From Aspidiotus rigidus (lineage: Eukaryota > Arthropoda > Insecta > Hemiptera > Diaspididae), in the NCBI GenBank assembly GCA_035079385.1, contig JAVHKY010000067.1, forward strand, positions 496,001 to 560,000: a stretch of DNA of 64,000 nt, written 5' to 3'. Positions 10,203-21,829 of the stretch are shown in pieces. Position 1 is the first letter of the stretch. Each line of letters opens with the position of its first letter. The notes below the pieces were generated by a model. That model was not told the DNA's origin. It did not search any database and worked only from the letters and a program-made list of their open reading frames with translations. The translations under genes were made by a program, and so were the position numbers.

Positions 10203-11246
10203 GCCATTGCAACGTCTGCAATGGCTTCTAATTTTTATTGTGCTTAATGTAGCTGTGACATACCAAAAGGTCCCTTTGAAGACTTCGAAGGACAAAAATC
10301 TTTGCTGGCTACTATTTTGTCATTGAAATCTTTTTAAGGTGGTTAAAGAATTCACGTGCTTCTCGATGTATCGCAGATTACAAAAAATGACCGAGTTTAG
10401 GCTCGTGCGTTCAGTTTGTTAAGTTGATGACCACCTTCGATGATTCATTCGTTAGTTTTAGGCTATAGATAGACAATCAATTGAATAATTTAACCAAATG
10501 CCGATGTATTTCAAGTACACTAGGAGGCAATTATGATACACTTTGTAGGTATACAGCTATCATATAAATGAAACGTGATTTACAAGTATACTTTAGGATT
10601 AATAGTATATGTACTACGAGCTACAGAGACTTTTTTTTTTCGCATATAATATGATAAAAACACATGAAGTAACATACAGAGGATACAAACTATAATTTAT
10701 AAAATTAATAATATATTACTAATTTTATTTACTTAACGATTATTACTAGAGGTATTCGTAGTTTTGTACACACTTAAAAAATATGCAAAAGGAGAAAAAC
10801 AAGTGGAAGAAAAGTGAAATGTAGCTTAAAAGTTCACATAAATTCAAACCAATTTGTACGTCCTAGTCTGATAGTTTACTTTTGGAAATCTGCTGCGGCG
10901 CATATCCGCGCATTATTGTTCGCGAGATTTGTACCTGCCGACAAAAACATCTGGAAGACGATTTTACTTTTATAAGTATGAGACCAAGAAATATTGTTGA
11001 TATAATATGTATACGCTCGAATATGATATAATTTTTCGATATGAAAGTTCGGTTACATCCCTTCGATTTTCTGGTAACTAAAAATTATAGTTATCGTTTT
11101 TTTACTGCGTTAAATCATCCGAAAGAAAAAGATAAAAGAAGAGATACATTGTAAAATAAAATATTGTTCAGCGAAAATTTACAACATACATAATATCAGA
11201 AAATAATAAGAAGATATCGATAAGTATGATGGAAGAATTTAAGGAA
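10203..11246 (-). other. Downstream region of the VWC gene, probable 3' UTR
   Basis: About 1 kb lying 3' of the stop codon of the minus-strand gene. On the minus strand the hexamer AATAAA occurs at about 10729-10724, some 520 nt beyond the stop, and is a possible polyadenylation signal. No other feature was recognised. Confidence 0.35.
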
Positions 11247-11428
11247 TTAGAAAATATCCACGTCAAACATATCCAGAGAATTCGATTCTAGTCCGTGTCT
11301 GTATCTGTCTTGTTGCAAACTAACGCAGTCCTGGGGGGCGCAGGTGACTCGGCCATTCGAACCGCAAACGCACTGCAAACACGAACCTTCCTCTTGCGGC
11401 AGTAAATCTCCTTCAGCGTATTCGATAC
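11247..11428 (-). CDS. VWC-domain protein, terminal coding exon (second VWC module)
   Basis: Final coding exon of the minus-strand gene. The acceptor is the AG at 11430-11429, preceded by a T-rich tract on the minus strand; the stop is TAA at 11249-11247. The exon starts with two bases that complete a Gly codon begun at the end of the 28391-28218 exon (phase 1). With the last residues of that exon it makes a VWC-like module with cysteine spacing C-x19-C-x2-C-x1-C-x7-C-x4-C, including SCLQCVCGSNGRVTC. After the module about 23 residues remain, rich in Asp and Leu. VWC modules occur in secreted matrix and BMP-binding proteins; which family this gene belongs to I cannot say. The intron before it is about 16.8 kb and filled with transposons. 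Confidence 0.82.
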
Positions 11429-12960
11429 CTGTTGAATGAAAAAATTTTGCCCATAAATGGTCTGTACAAGGCAAAAATGTAGCGTGGGCGGCCAATTTGA
11501 TTTAAGAAGGACGACGAGAGACTGTTCGAAGTGCGTATCGAAAAAAAAAAAAAAAAAAAAAACGAAGCGGAAAATCCTTTAAGCGCGTGTAGGTACGCAT
11601 AAATTATACTCGTTTTTCTAGACAGTAGAGAAAAAACGGACGAGTAAGCTCACAAAGTGTAGAATAAATGCTCGTTCAAATGATTTTCACATAATTGAAT
11701 CCCAACGAGCAGATAAGCAAAGCAATTCTACTCGATGTTCGCAGGTTATTTCTTCGTTCCTCCCTTTTCTTCCGTAACTGGCCTCTTTTGTTTCGCTACG
11801 TCTTTCATGTTTGTGACACCGCTTTTTAATGGGTGAAACGTTTTTCCGAAGCCAAATTTATCTGCCACGAAGAAAGTGTACTTCAAAGTTAAGATTCTTT
11901 CTAAAGCTTTATTTTTTAATTTCCTATACGTTCCTTATACTCGATTGTACTCAGGCTTTGGAGGCAACAAAGAAAATTCAATTTGGCTTTAGATTCATAC
12001 AGATTCACACGCAAGATACGCCTATCGAGAACAATAGAAGATGAAAAAGAGAGTCGAATCAATCAGTCTCGAGAGTTACACCGTTGAACCACTGCGGAAA
12101 AGAATGTGCTCGTATTCTATCAAAAGCTATGAGTACGACGGTCCAGACTCTACCCTCAGAGTAAAATTGAATTTGGTGCTTGCTGTTTATATGTATTCAC
12201 CTAGATACTGAAGATTTTCCTGACTTGTTCAGAATATGACGACGTCTCATCATTGTTTTTTGTTATTCTTGAACAATTTTCCTCGACTCTTCTCGATGAT
12301 TTTCGATAAATTGGCAATCCTAGCTCCCTTATTATTTGCTACTAACATACAATCGTCTCTTCTTCATACTTGGACACCTTGTTTACAAGAGATCTCCATC
12401 TTCCCAATCCTTTGACGCAAACTATACTTGCATTCTCCTCACTATATTTTCTCATAGCAGCCCAGTAGCAACAGAAACAAACTTCCCACTCGAAGAAAAT
12501 TCAATTCCGTTAAAACGCTGTATTTGAAAAATAGAATTGTTTACATACGTAGGTAATTGCAATGCAATTCTCTATCACAAAAACAAAAACGCTATCAGAT
12601 TGAGGATCATTTCCAAACGGAGAGAGACACCATAAACTAAGAATGATTGTAAAAGGTAGGCAAATTAGAGCACAATTGAAAGAAAGAAACATTTTGCTGG
12701 AGCAAATGTTTCTTTGATGTGGAAAAATTGTTTTTTTTTCAACTTGTACAACAAAAACACTCTTTCTACAATGGTTTTTGGTAGCGAAAGTGGCTTCTAT
12801 CGGGAACCGTCAAAACTGTGGGCGAAAAACGTGACGTGAGTCAACGAAAGTTTTTTTTCACTGATGTAAATTTATTTCCGCGATTGAGTACCACCTTCTT
12901 GTTGTATTTGTTGGAAAAAAGTGACTTGCTTGACTACATACGAACTCGGTGTTACGGTGT
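11429..12960. other. Intron sequence, nothing recognised
   Basis: Intronic relative to the VWC gene. It holds a poly(A) run near 11540 and otherwise unique-looking AT-rich DNA; I see no second gene or repeat family in it. Confidence 0.4.
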
Positions 12961-12967
12961 GGTTGCT

Positions 12968-13478
12968 CATGACCGTCTCTAGCCTCAGGCCGGAATATTA
13001 AATCTGGCAACGTCGCGATGACGAAAAATATGGGGCCGAGTTTTATACAGGCTCTTATGGAAAAACCTTCGAAAAACATGTTAATCATTGATTTGCAAAC
13101 AGTATTCGTGGAGAAAAAGATTATAAATATACGGAAAGACTAAATGATTCTCAATTTTTTGAACTCGGTCTCGTTAAGATTGATCAACTACAAAGCGAGT
13201 TAATACCGCGGTTTGCCCTCTGTCTGACTTTTCATTTTAAAACGTGAATAACTCGCTTTGTAGTCAATCAATCTTAACGAGACCAAGCTCAAAATATTGA
13301 AAAATGTTGGCTCTTTAAATGACGTTCTGTGCATTTTCTTCAAAAACTTCATCATATTTGTGTAAAATCAAGTTTTTCAATGTTCTCCCATAAGATACTA
13401 TACAAATTTTAGCCCTGTGCAGCGTTGTCAAGTTTCAAATATTCCGGCCTGAGACTAGAAACTGCCATGGGTGGCTGC
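12968..13478. mobile_element. Foldback element with an internal hairpin
   Basis: The outer arms at 12968-13020 and 13428-13476 share CTCAGGCCGGAATATT in inverted orientation over about 50 bp. Nested inside are arms at 13159-13203 and 13247-13293 (CTCGTTAAGATTGAT and reverse complement, about 45 bp) around a 43-bp loop. There is no coding content. Confidence 0.65.
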
Positions 13479-13522
13479 GCGAGCGTTAGCGCGTGCAGCA
13501 AACTTCACACTCTTGCACAAAC

Positions 13523-14549
13523 CAGCGACGCGCGGCCGATCAGCATTGACTTAAAATTAGGGCTTTGAATTTAACAGTTATTTTCTGTGACCGAAAAAAA
13601 AATATCACTTTTGACCCATTGACCGATAACCATTTTACAAAATTGTGACTAGTTTCATGAGAGTTATTGACTGATATAATAACTCTCAAAACGGTCATAA
13701 CAGTTATGGTGACCGAAATAATAACGGTCAGAATGAGATAATGGTCAAGTTTCTCCATCATATACTTCTGCTTTCCAAAAGAATCACACTAATTGAAACC
13801 CAACAATTTTGTATTTCCCCCAACAGATATCAAAAAACTGGAAGTTTTTTGCACCCCCCCCCCCCCCGCCACATCCTCACTATAGAATGCGATCTGCACA
13901 ATACTTTTTTCTGTTTTACTCTTTTTTTCATGATGATTGAAAGATTGATGTTAGTGGAATTTTATCCCTCCCCCATCCTCTCACTGTGGAAAGCAATCTT
14001 CACATACTTTATTTCAGTTTCTCTCTTTCTCTATATTTTTCAGAATGTGATTAAAAGATCAAAGATTAATTACGGAAAATGGAATTTTTCACTATCATTA
14101 TTGTGAATTTTTCGAATTTATAGGTTGACCGAAATTTTTTGGTTATAACAGTTATAACCGTTATTTAGGCCCAAACTTGACCGTTTGACCTTTTTGACCT
14201 TTAACCGTTGAAAAAAGAATTTCTGAGAGTTAATCTGAGAGTTAACTGTAAAAAAAATAACGGTCAAAAGCCCTACTTAAAATTTAGCTTTTGGCTGACA
14301 GCCAATTCCAATAAATTCATTAGCTGGATTTTAGCTTTTTCAAAATGGGGCAAAATAATGCCTTAAAACTTTAACTTAATTATAACAGCTTAATTTTACA
14401 TAATATAAACAATCAATATTTTCTAACGGCTGGCTTTTTGCTCAAAAGCTGATATCTCAAAATTCATTGGCTGTCTTTTGGCTTTCTTAAAAATGGTCAG
14501 AACAAGTGCTTAAACTTAAGCCAATAACGGCTTTAGCTGCGCGTCCCTG
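13523..14549. mobile_element. hAT-type non-autonomous element (outer)
   Basis: Termini CAGCGACGCGCGGCC and GCTGCGCGTCCCTG are inverted repeats of the CAGGGACGCGCAGC type. They are flanked by GCACAAAC (13515-13522) and GTACAAAC (14550-14557), a one-mismatch 8-bp target duplication as expected for hAT transposition. Removing the nested element at 13558-14275 with its duplication leaves about 300 bp of non-coding element. Confidence 0.7.
13558..14275. mobile_element. hAT-type non-autonomous element (nested)
   Basis: Starts TAGGGCTTTGA and ends TCAAAAGCCCTA, flanked on both sides by the perfect 8-bp duplication CTTAAAAT (13550-13557 and 14276-14283). The subterminal regions repeat motifs such as AACGGTCA and GTTATAACCGTTAT. 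It is 718 bp and has no transposase. It sits inside the element at 13523-14549 and so is younger. Confidence 0.82.
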
Positions 14550-14579
14550 GTACAAACGCCCGCTTTTGTAACTAGTTGA

Positions 14580-15070
14580 TAGTGATGGGCTGTTATTGGT
14601 TATTAACCGATTAATCGGTTTATTCTTGGGTAAAATTAACCAAGAAACCGGTTTATTTGTGATTAACAGTTAATCTGAAAACCCGGTCAATAAGAGCGCA
14701 TAAACCGATTAACCGCCAAAATTTAAAATTTTTCAACAATAATTGCGAATTTCAATTGATAATTTGACAAATTTGAAGCACCAGGCGGAGGAAATAGGAT
14801 ATTATCAATTACTAAGATATTTCTCAATCATCAACACATAAGAGATCTTGCTCCTCTCTTTTTTTCAATTTTTGCAGTTTTGAGAGCAAAAAAGTGGAAG
14901 ACCTTGGCGCTCCTAGCGGAATTTTTTGAGAACTAACAGCAATCCAAATGATTTCCAGTTAACCAGTTAACTGGTCTATTTGAAGGTTTTCAACGGACTA
15001 ACCGGTTACGATGATCTCCAATAAACCATTTAACCGGTATATTGAAATAATCAATAACCGCCCATCACTA
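14580..15070. mobile_element. hAT-like element with TAGTGATGGGC termini
   Basis: TAGTGATGGGCTGTTATTGG at the left and CAATAACCGCCCATCACTA at the right are inverted repeats of the widespread TAGTGATGGGC hAT type. The interior repeats AACCGGTT-like motifs. The flanks CTAGTTGA and CTAATAAG match only partly, so the target duplication is decayed or doubtful. Confidence 0.6.
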
Positions 15071-15181
15071 CTAATAAGCAATAGGGTCATTCACGGTTGA
15101 CGTCACGTTGTATCAATATTTGCTCAACGTGGCTCTATCCAGGAGAGATATTGTTTAAAAATATCTAAGAATGAGATCAAT

Positions 15182-15440
15182 ATTGACATCACAAATGTAA
15201 ACAATTTTTTTTACAGTTATTCCTTATGGGAACAAATTTGGTTCTAAATTAGTCAAATATAGCGAGAACGGAAAATTTCTTAGGAACAAGTATTGTATGA
15301 TGGTAATCTAAGAACTTCTTAGTAATAAAAAATTAAGTTTTGGTTCCTTACAAACAATTTCTTTTCAACAATTTCTGGAACACTATTTTTTTATATGGGA
15401 AAGACGTGTAAAAAAAATTGTTTACATTTGTGATGGAAAT
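15182..15440. repeat. Inverted repeat, about 33-bp arms
   Basis: ACATCACAAATGTAAACAAT with the following T run at 15185-15214 is matched in reverse complement at 15408-15440. The spacer is about 195 bp. Probably a small foldback. Confidence 0.5.
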
Positions 15441-15809
15441 ATCAAACACTAGAAGATCCATAGTTTGTATCATTATCAGTGATGTGAGTCAGTGTGAAAG
15501 ACTCTTATCATTTTTTTACACACATACAATAACGCCGTTTATCCTACTCAATTTATGGGAACAAAGCGCTTTATTTTGTAGGCCAAACAACACTCTGTAA
15601 ATGCGCGTTGTTGTAGCATCAAAATCAGTACTGCGCATGTGCAACAGGTAGATATGAATTTTCATATCTACCCTTGGTGAGATATGAATATAGGTCCGCG
15701 GGTAACAAAACTACTATGCTTTTTAATCGCGTAAATAAAAACATTATGTGCAACACGGTCAAAAAAGCATTTCTCAACTCTATGCAGATATTTTGCACTC
15801 ATTTTTCTC

Positions 15810-16060
15810 CCTTACTTATAGCACAAATAACCATTTCACCTATATCACGCAAAATTGAAATTTTATTTAAAGAAGTTTCAAAATAAAAGTTGTTCCTTGT
15901 TAAATTTTATACCAAATAATGTATTTCTTTGCAAAGGCCATCAAAAGAGTCCCAAAATCATTTTTTCCATATATCTCACAAAATTGAAATTTTATGAAAA
16001 AATGTTTCGAACCAAAGTTGTTCCTTGTTAAATTTCCTATCAAATAACGTATTCAATTTT
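15810..16060 (+). repeat. Two-copy direct repeat, about 130-140 bp
   Basis: GTTGTTCCTTGTTAAATTT followed by CAAATAA and GTATT occurs at about 15890 and 16018, each preceded by an AAAATTGAAATTTTAT-type segment. Confidence 0.5.
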
Positions 16061-16145
16061 CAGCCTGGGTCAATTAGTGCCCCAGCAAAGCATCGACTGT
16101 AACAAGAAACTGTACCAATTAAAGGGGGCAGGACAACTGAGTTAC

Positions 16146-16915
16146 CTAAGAGGTTTCCTTTGTTCAATACAAAGGCACATAACAATAATTAAACTATTAA
16201 ACTCTGCGGGTTGAAGGAATGATGTATTATAATCAAGATTACAGAAAGCAGCTCTTTGGAAATTGGCGGCAGTTCACTCAACTATCTCAATCTCAATTTT
16301 TGTCTTGTTCCCGCTCCTTATGGCCTAACAATTGATTTTGAGATTTACAGGAAAACTATGTACTCTGGGCTTTATAAATAACAATTCACTCAGTTCTAGA
16401 ATGGACTAGGTGGCCATTATTAACCATGAGTAGTAATGTTCCCTGTTTAGTACACCTTGTGACTCATACACTTGGTACCAAGTCAATTGGTGGTCAATTT
16501 TGGTTGCTTTTGGTTGAAATTGGTAGCTTTTTTTCATGACCAAAAACGATCAACTCTGGACAAAATTGACCAAAAACAACCAATTTTGACAAAAAACAAA
16601 CAAAATTAATCTCTAATTGACTTGGTACCAAGTGTACCAAGTCACAAGGTGTACCAGACAGGGGGCATTACCACTTAAATTACACCATGTAAACAACTTT
16701 TTGTTTTATTACTTCTTTGTTTTAAGCCATTTCAACTCTACTTAAATTGATATTACTTTGTTCTTATTTATTTCAGTTTATTTCAGTTTATTTTCAAACA
16801 CAAAATTTGTATCACCTACTTTTATATGACCATTTCTAAGTGATAATATATTATTTGTTCAACCCGCAGTGTTCATGTGCCTTTGAGTTGAACAGAGGAA
16901 ACCTCTCAGATCTTA
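16146..16915. mobile_element. Foldback element with about 65-bp arms
   Basis: The arms 16146-16216 and 16857-16915 share GAGGTTTCCT, CAAAGGCACAT and TGCGGGTTGA in inverted order. The interior contains a second, independent foldback at 16437-16665. Confidence 0.65.
16437..16665. mobile_element. Nested foldback with about 50-bp arms
   Basis: The left arm contains TAGTACACCTTGTGACTC and CTTGGTACCAAGTCAATT; the right arm (16615-16665) is its reverse complement. The central part is rich in CCAAAA and TTTTGG. It sits inside the foldback at 16146-16915. Confidence 0.65.
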
Positions 16916-16959
16916 TGGCTTATACATTTGAGGAAACCAGCACTCTTACAACCTAATTA

Positions 16960-17930
16960 GTGGAACAGACAGCACATGAAGCCCCTAGTATATTATATGT
17001 ATGTTAGACCAAGTATAGCTTACATATCACTGCTGTACAAAGTAGAGCAGATATATCTAGAAATCCACAATCTGCGGAGAAGAGATTCTTTAACTTCAGC
17101 AAAAATACCCTTTTTGCTGATTGTCAATGTGCAGATATGTCCATTCTATTTTGTACCGCAGATTAAGCCATAATGACAAAGGCAAAAGGTCACAAAGTGT
17201 TTCAGAGTAGCAAATCAAAATTTTCCGAGTCCCTAAAAAAAGTCAGGTCGCTGATGACGTCATCAAGTGGGGCAAAAAACCATGTCAATTTTTGCAGCAG
17301 TAGCCCCAACCAAAGATTTAGAGAAATGGCAGCAGTGAGTCCACAAGTTTTGCAGCCCCATGGAGAACAGCTTGTTTCATATTGGTTTCTTTACATTTAA
17401 GTGATTTTGTCTTGGTTAAAGGAGAACACAAGGCTTAAAGAAAGCGAGTCTATCCTTCAAAAAATTAAAGTTGCTGTGAGGGAGGCTTTAGCTGTCTGAG
17501 AGTGAATATTGATAATGCTTAGCAATCTGTATTCTCTATACTATACTTGAGTGCATACAATAAAATATTTATTATGTTATACAACATGGAACAGTAAACA
17601 TCTCCTTAAGGCTTTTCTTGAACTTGATCTAGTCTAGAAAAATTCCTGCAATCTAGCCTATAAAAATTCTTTCAACTCAATGGCTTCACAAGTTGATGAC
17701 GTCATCCCTAAGGCCGATTGAAGTATAGGTTAGTCAAAAATATTTCAAGTCATTGTGCTTGCAAAAATCTGCTGAGAATGTCTCTCAACAAAAGAGATAG
17801 CGGGTTCTTGGTAAAAACTTTTGAAGAACCAAAAGCACATGAAATGATGGCGTCTTTGAGGATGTTCAATTTTTAACATATTTTATGTCTTTTCTGAGAC
17901 CCCAAATACTATTGGAAAATTGCAAGTACC
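16960..17930. other. Intron sequence, nothing recognised
   Basis: No coding or repeat signal beyond short simple runs. A TGACGTCAT octamer occurs twice (about 17254 and 17697) without further context. Confidence 0.35.
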
Positions 17931-18250
17931 CCCCCCCCCCCCCCCCCCGTTCAGGCTAGTTTAGTATACGCTGTATAGAAGAAGAAAGAAGAAAGAAGAA
18001 AGAAGAAAAAAGAAAAAAGAAAGAACAAAGAAAAAAGAAAGAACAAAGAACAAAGAACAAAGAACAAAGAACAAAGAACAAAGAAGAAAAAAGAAAGAAC
18101 AAAGAACAAAGTAGAAAGAAGAAAGAAGAAAGAAGAAAGAAGAAAGAAGAAAGAAGAAAGAAGAAAGAAGAAAGAAGAAAGAAGAAAGAAGAAAGAAGAA
18201 AGAAGAAAGAAGAAAGAAGAAAGAAGTAGAAGAAGAAGAAGAAGTAAAAT
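17928..18250. repeat. Poly-C run followed by GAAGAAA/GAACAAA microsatellite
   Basis: A C run at about 17930-17948, then AGGCTAGTTTAGTATACGCT, then about 270 bp of AAGAAAG and AAGAACA units. The same poly-C, AGGCTAGTTTAGTATA and purine-tract order recurs at 18670-18770, so the arrangement is a repeated unit rather than chance. Confidence 0.8.
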
Positions 18251-18659
18251 AGAATATTTCTATACAAGGCCGTAAAAGGAAGGTTTGACCTTGAATGCAG
18301 AATTTTGCTTCACAAGTGTAGCAAGTGGAGTCAATTGCTCAAAACGTTAAGCCTTTGGATACTGCCTTTGTATTAGAAAGATATTTTTTTGAATAAATGG
18401 TGTTAAAATCTTTGAAAATGAAATTAAAATGAAGGAGTGATAATGCAAAAACAATTGAACAAAAGTACGCTGTACAAATGATTGTTCTTTTAACAAATTG
18501 TTGTCAAGTGATACTCAAAGGCCATTGGCAAATTCACTCTTCTTCACACTTTTCTAGTCGATGGTAAAAAGTAAATTTACCCACATGTATTTGATGGTCA
18601 AAACAGCGTTTTAACATATATTATACAAAATTTTTATACCTGGGTGGTGATTGAGAAAT

Positions 18660-19020
18660 CTGCAAGTACCACCCCCCCCCCCCTAAGTTTTAGGCTAGTT
18701 TAGTATATATGCTGTATAGAAGAAGGAAGAAGAAGAAAAAGAAGATGAAGAAGAAGAAGAGAAGTACTTATGCTAAACCGAGACAAGGACCAAGAAAGAG
18801 GATGAAGGAGCGGAGCGAGTGAGCCCCATGAAAGGAGATACCGCGAGTGAGCTCTACAAAAGACAAAAGCCTAAGATATCAGACTTACGTAAACCAAGAC
18901 AGGAACCAAGAAAGAGGGCGAACGAGCGGAGCAAGTGAGCGCCACAAAAGGCAACACCGCAAAATATTTCTCATTCCTGACTTATGGGCAAACGAGCGGA
19001 CAGGCTAGTTTAGTATATTG
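18660..19020 (+). repeat. Second poly-C/purine copy and a 106-bp direct repeat
   Basis: Repeats the poly-C, AGGCTAGTTTAGTATA and GAAGAAGAAG succession. It is followed by two copies about 106 bp apart of AGGAACCAAGAAAGAGG with GAGCGGAGCGAGTGAG, and finally GGCTAGTTTAGTATA again near 19002. Confidence 0.6.
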
Positions 19021-19029
19021 TTCTTAAGA

Positions 19030-21490
19030 GATAACAACACTACCAAATGGTCTTTTTGAACAGCCGGAAAAGAAATGAAACATGATCTTTATTCATTTGG
19101 CCACACCAGAAAATTTTTTTCAAAGGGTTGAATTAGTCTTCATTTTGAGAATTGAATTCAAAGTTGGTGTCAAAAAGAGTCTAAATTTTTCTGAGTTCCC
19201 TTCCTATCATGTAGGTATATCTCAAAATTTGAAATTGTTCAAGTCCAACGCCTTTATTCTTTTTTCCGGACGGCGGACGGTGGGACGCCAAAATTTTCAA
19301 AATGATCCTTCCATAAAACAAGTTTCCTCTTGAGAGGAGTGAATGAATGACATAAATGGTTGTAGAATATTTCGTGATAATCCCTACGCCCAAAAAACGG
19401 ATTAGCTGTTGAAGTTTCTACCTCGGAACTTGACCTACATGACCAGAGAGATGGCTGGGGTGTAAACTTTCCGAATGATGAAAGGCCCCTATCTCGAATG
19501 ACCTTGACGTACATCAAGGACTTCAAAAAGTTTCTACCACCTGGGAAGATCTACATTTATAGTAGGTGAGAATAGGGGACTGAGACTCCTCCATTCTCAA
19601 GTTAGATTGACGACATTGACGTGAAGAACCTAGATACGTCGTGGGATGATATTCACTTACATTTCGGATTCGACCGCGGGGCTGCATCTACGTGGCAATG
19701 CAACTAGCAAAGGCGGATCTAGACCCCGCTAGAACCTCACTCTTGGTTGGCTTATGACTTAGTTTCCAGCTAATCCAGTTCTCTTTTCTATTACAGGTTT
19801 TTCGTTTTTTTGAGGGGTTAGGGAACAATTTTCCTCTCTGTGGACCCCCGTCTGAACTAGTTGCCCTATTTGAGTACGCCATCCCTTTTGTGTTAAGAAT
19901 TTCGAGAAGTCTAAATCTTGGAACTCGAAGCTCCGCTTTCGTGAGTTCAATGACATTGACCTACTTTAGACTTTTAATTTTGAAGTCTGCACCGAAGGCC
20001 CAAAGAACTTGAAATGATCTTCCAATATGCAAGACATTTTTTCTAGAAGGTTCGTGGATGATTCAAGTTGGAATCCATTATTAAATGCTCTCATTTTCTG
20101 ACTGATACCAGTCAGATAGCTCAAAGCTGAAACTCGAATTTCTGGTAACTTGTCAATTTTATTTCTTGGAAATTAAAAGACGTGTCAAAGAGAAAATTCT
20201 ATTCAACTGGCGACAAACACGAGATTGGTTATTTTCATATATTTTTTATTCGACCCTTTTCGCATTTTTTTTTTTTTTTACGAATATCCTCAATACTTTC
20301 GAAAGTATTCAGTTTTCGATGGAGGATGGAAAAAATAAATAACGAAGTACGTCAGGTATCCAACGTAGAGCTGTATATATATTTTTTCTTCTCTATCTCT
20401 TCGACCCGCTATTTTGTTCCTCCCTGCCGCGGATCATCTTTTTAAATTCTCCAACGGGTAAAGAGGATACAAGTTGAAAATTTATTTCGCGAATAAAATT
20501 TTCTCGTCGCTCGCTCACGTCGCGTATTCTCGGGAACGCTAAGAGCAATAATATAGCGAACAAACGAAAGAGAAAAGGTACTCGTAGAGAGGACGGAAAC
20601 TTATTTACTCTGCATCTTTATTATTTTACAAACTCTCGAGCCGTCATCTTTCTCTATGCGTCGTCACTATGCGCATTAACTGCCAATTTCGAAATAATTA
20701 CTCCAAAGGAGACGACCGAGAAACGCTAAATAAATTTACATTATTGTATTAAAAAGAAGGAAATATTCGCGTGTTCTTTTCATGTCCCGGTGTTGTAATG
20801 CGAAAATACAGCATACAGGAGCATAATGAAGGCGCTTGGCTCCGACTCTTCTGATTGTAAGGAAACATGTCAACAACCTACCTAGATTTTGAAGCTTTCT
20901 TCAAGGTAAATTTGCATTTCAAACTCTCGTATTTACGTGTACACCATATCGTTACCGTTTTCGTTTCTTAGTAAAAAAAAAAAAGTTTACCGTAAAAACG
21001 CCTACAAAATATGAGAGTGAACTTACGACGACGATGGAAGAAAAAAAAAAAAGAAAAGCTCTTAACGACGACGTAAAATTACATCGAGTGGAAATACATG
21101 GCGATAGACTTGTGGTTGAGGAGAGAGCGTGAAAATTCGAAAAACTAAGAGTAACAAATCGACGAGAAAATGCGAAAATAAGAAAGGTAAATGTAGAATT
21201 CATTTTCAGCCGTGAGATTTTTTAACGAGTTCCTTCTTTTTTTCGCTACAGATGTCGGGTACAAAGAAGCTGCGTTGTCTTTCTTTAGAGGGGTAAGATA
21301 CCGTCGTCGATTGGTTCTTGGGGGACAAAAGAGGAGATATGGTATAAAAAACGCCCAGCTACACTGTAAGGTCAACTCGATGGCCGGTTCACAAGATTTC
21401 ATTTTTTCAGCCGTTGCGAAGGGCAAAAATGCTGTCGATGACCATCACTCAAGAGCTTTACTTACAGCTCAAATGGTTTTTGGGCCCTTT
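19030..21490. other. Intron sequence, few recognisable features
   Basis: Contains a fragment resembling the satellite near 19195 (TTCCTATCATG) and a GACGGCGGACGG core-like piece near 19267. The remainder looks unique. Short open frames are present in several phases, but none has a recognisable domain. Confidence 0.35.
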
Positions 21491-21495
21491 GATTC

Positions 21496-21604
21496 CTATC
21501 ATATATTATGGCTTGAAAGTCAAAATTTCCTTTCAAGCCCCTCTCCTATCATATATAGGTTGAGAGTCAAAATTTTTCCAAGCCTTCCTCCAGTCATATA
21601 CACG
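21496..21604 (-). repeat. Decayed 45-bp satellite, left flank of second long-TIR element
   Basis: Two to three diverged units in reverse orientation (CCTCTCCTATCATATATAGG), ending at TATACACG just before the element terminus. Confidence 0.65.
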
Positions 21605-21829
21605 TAGGGTGGACCAGAAAGATGTTACCAATTAAATGGGACTTTGCGCAAAATCTGTCGTGGCGTGAAAACGCAAAACTTAGACGTATAGTTTAGATGT
21701 GCGAATTTTGTATCTCAAATTTATCTTTCATTTGAGCCATATCCGAAGTTTCTACGACTTTTCTGAGCCGAGTTATGGACCAAAATGTGACAAAAATTCA
21801 CTAAATCTTCAGGGTTCCCAAAATACCCG

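Noticed and set aside
17956..18267. Phe/Leu/Ser-rich 103-codon open frame
   Set aside because: Translation of the GAAGAAA microsatellite; low complexity only.
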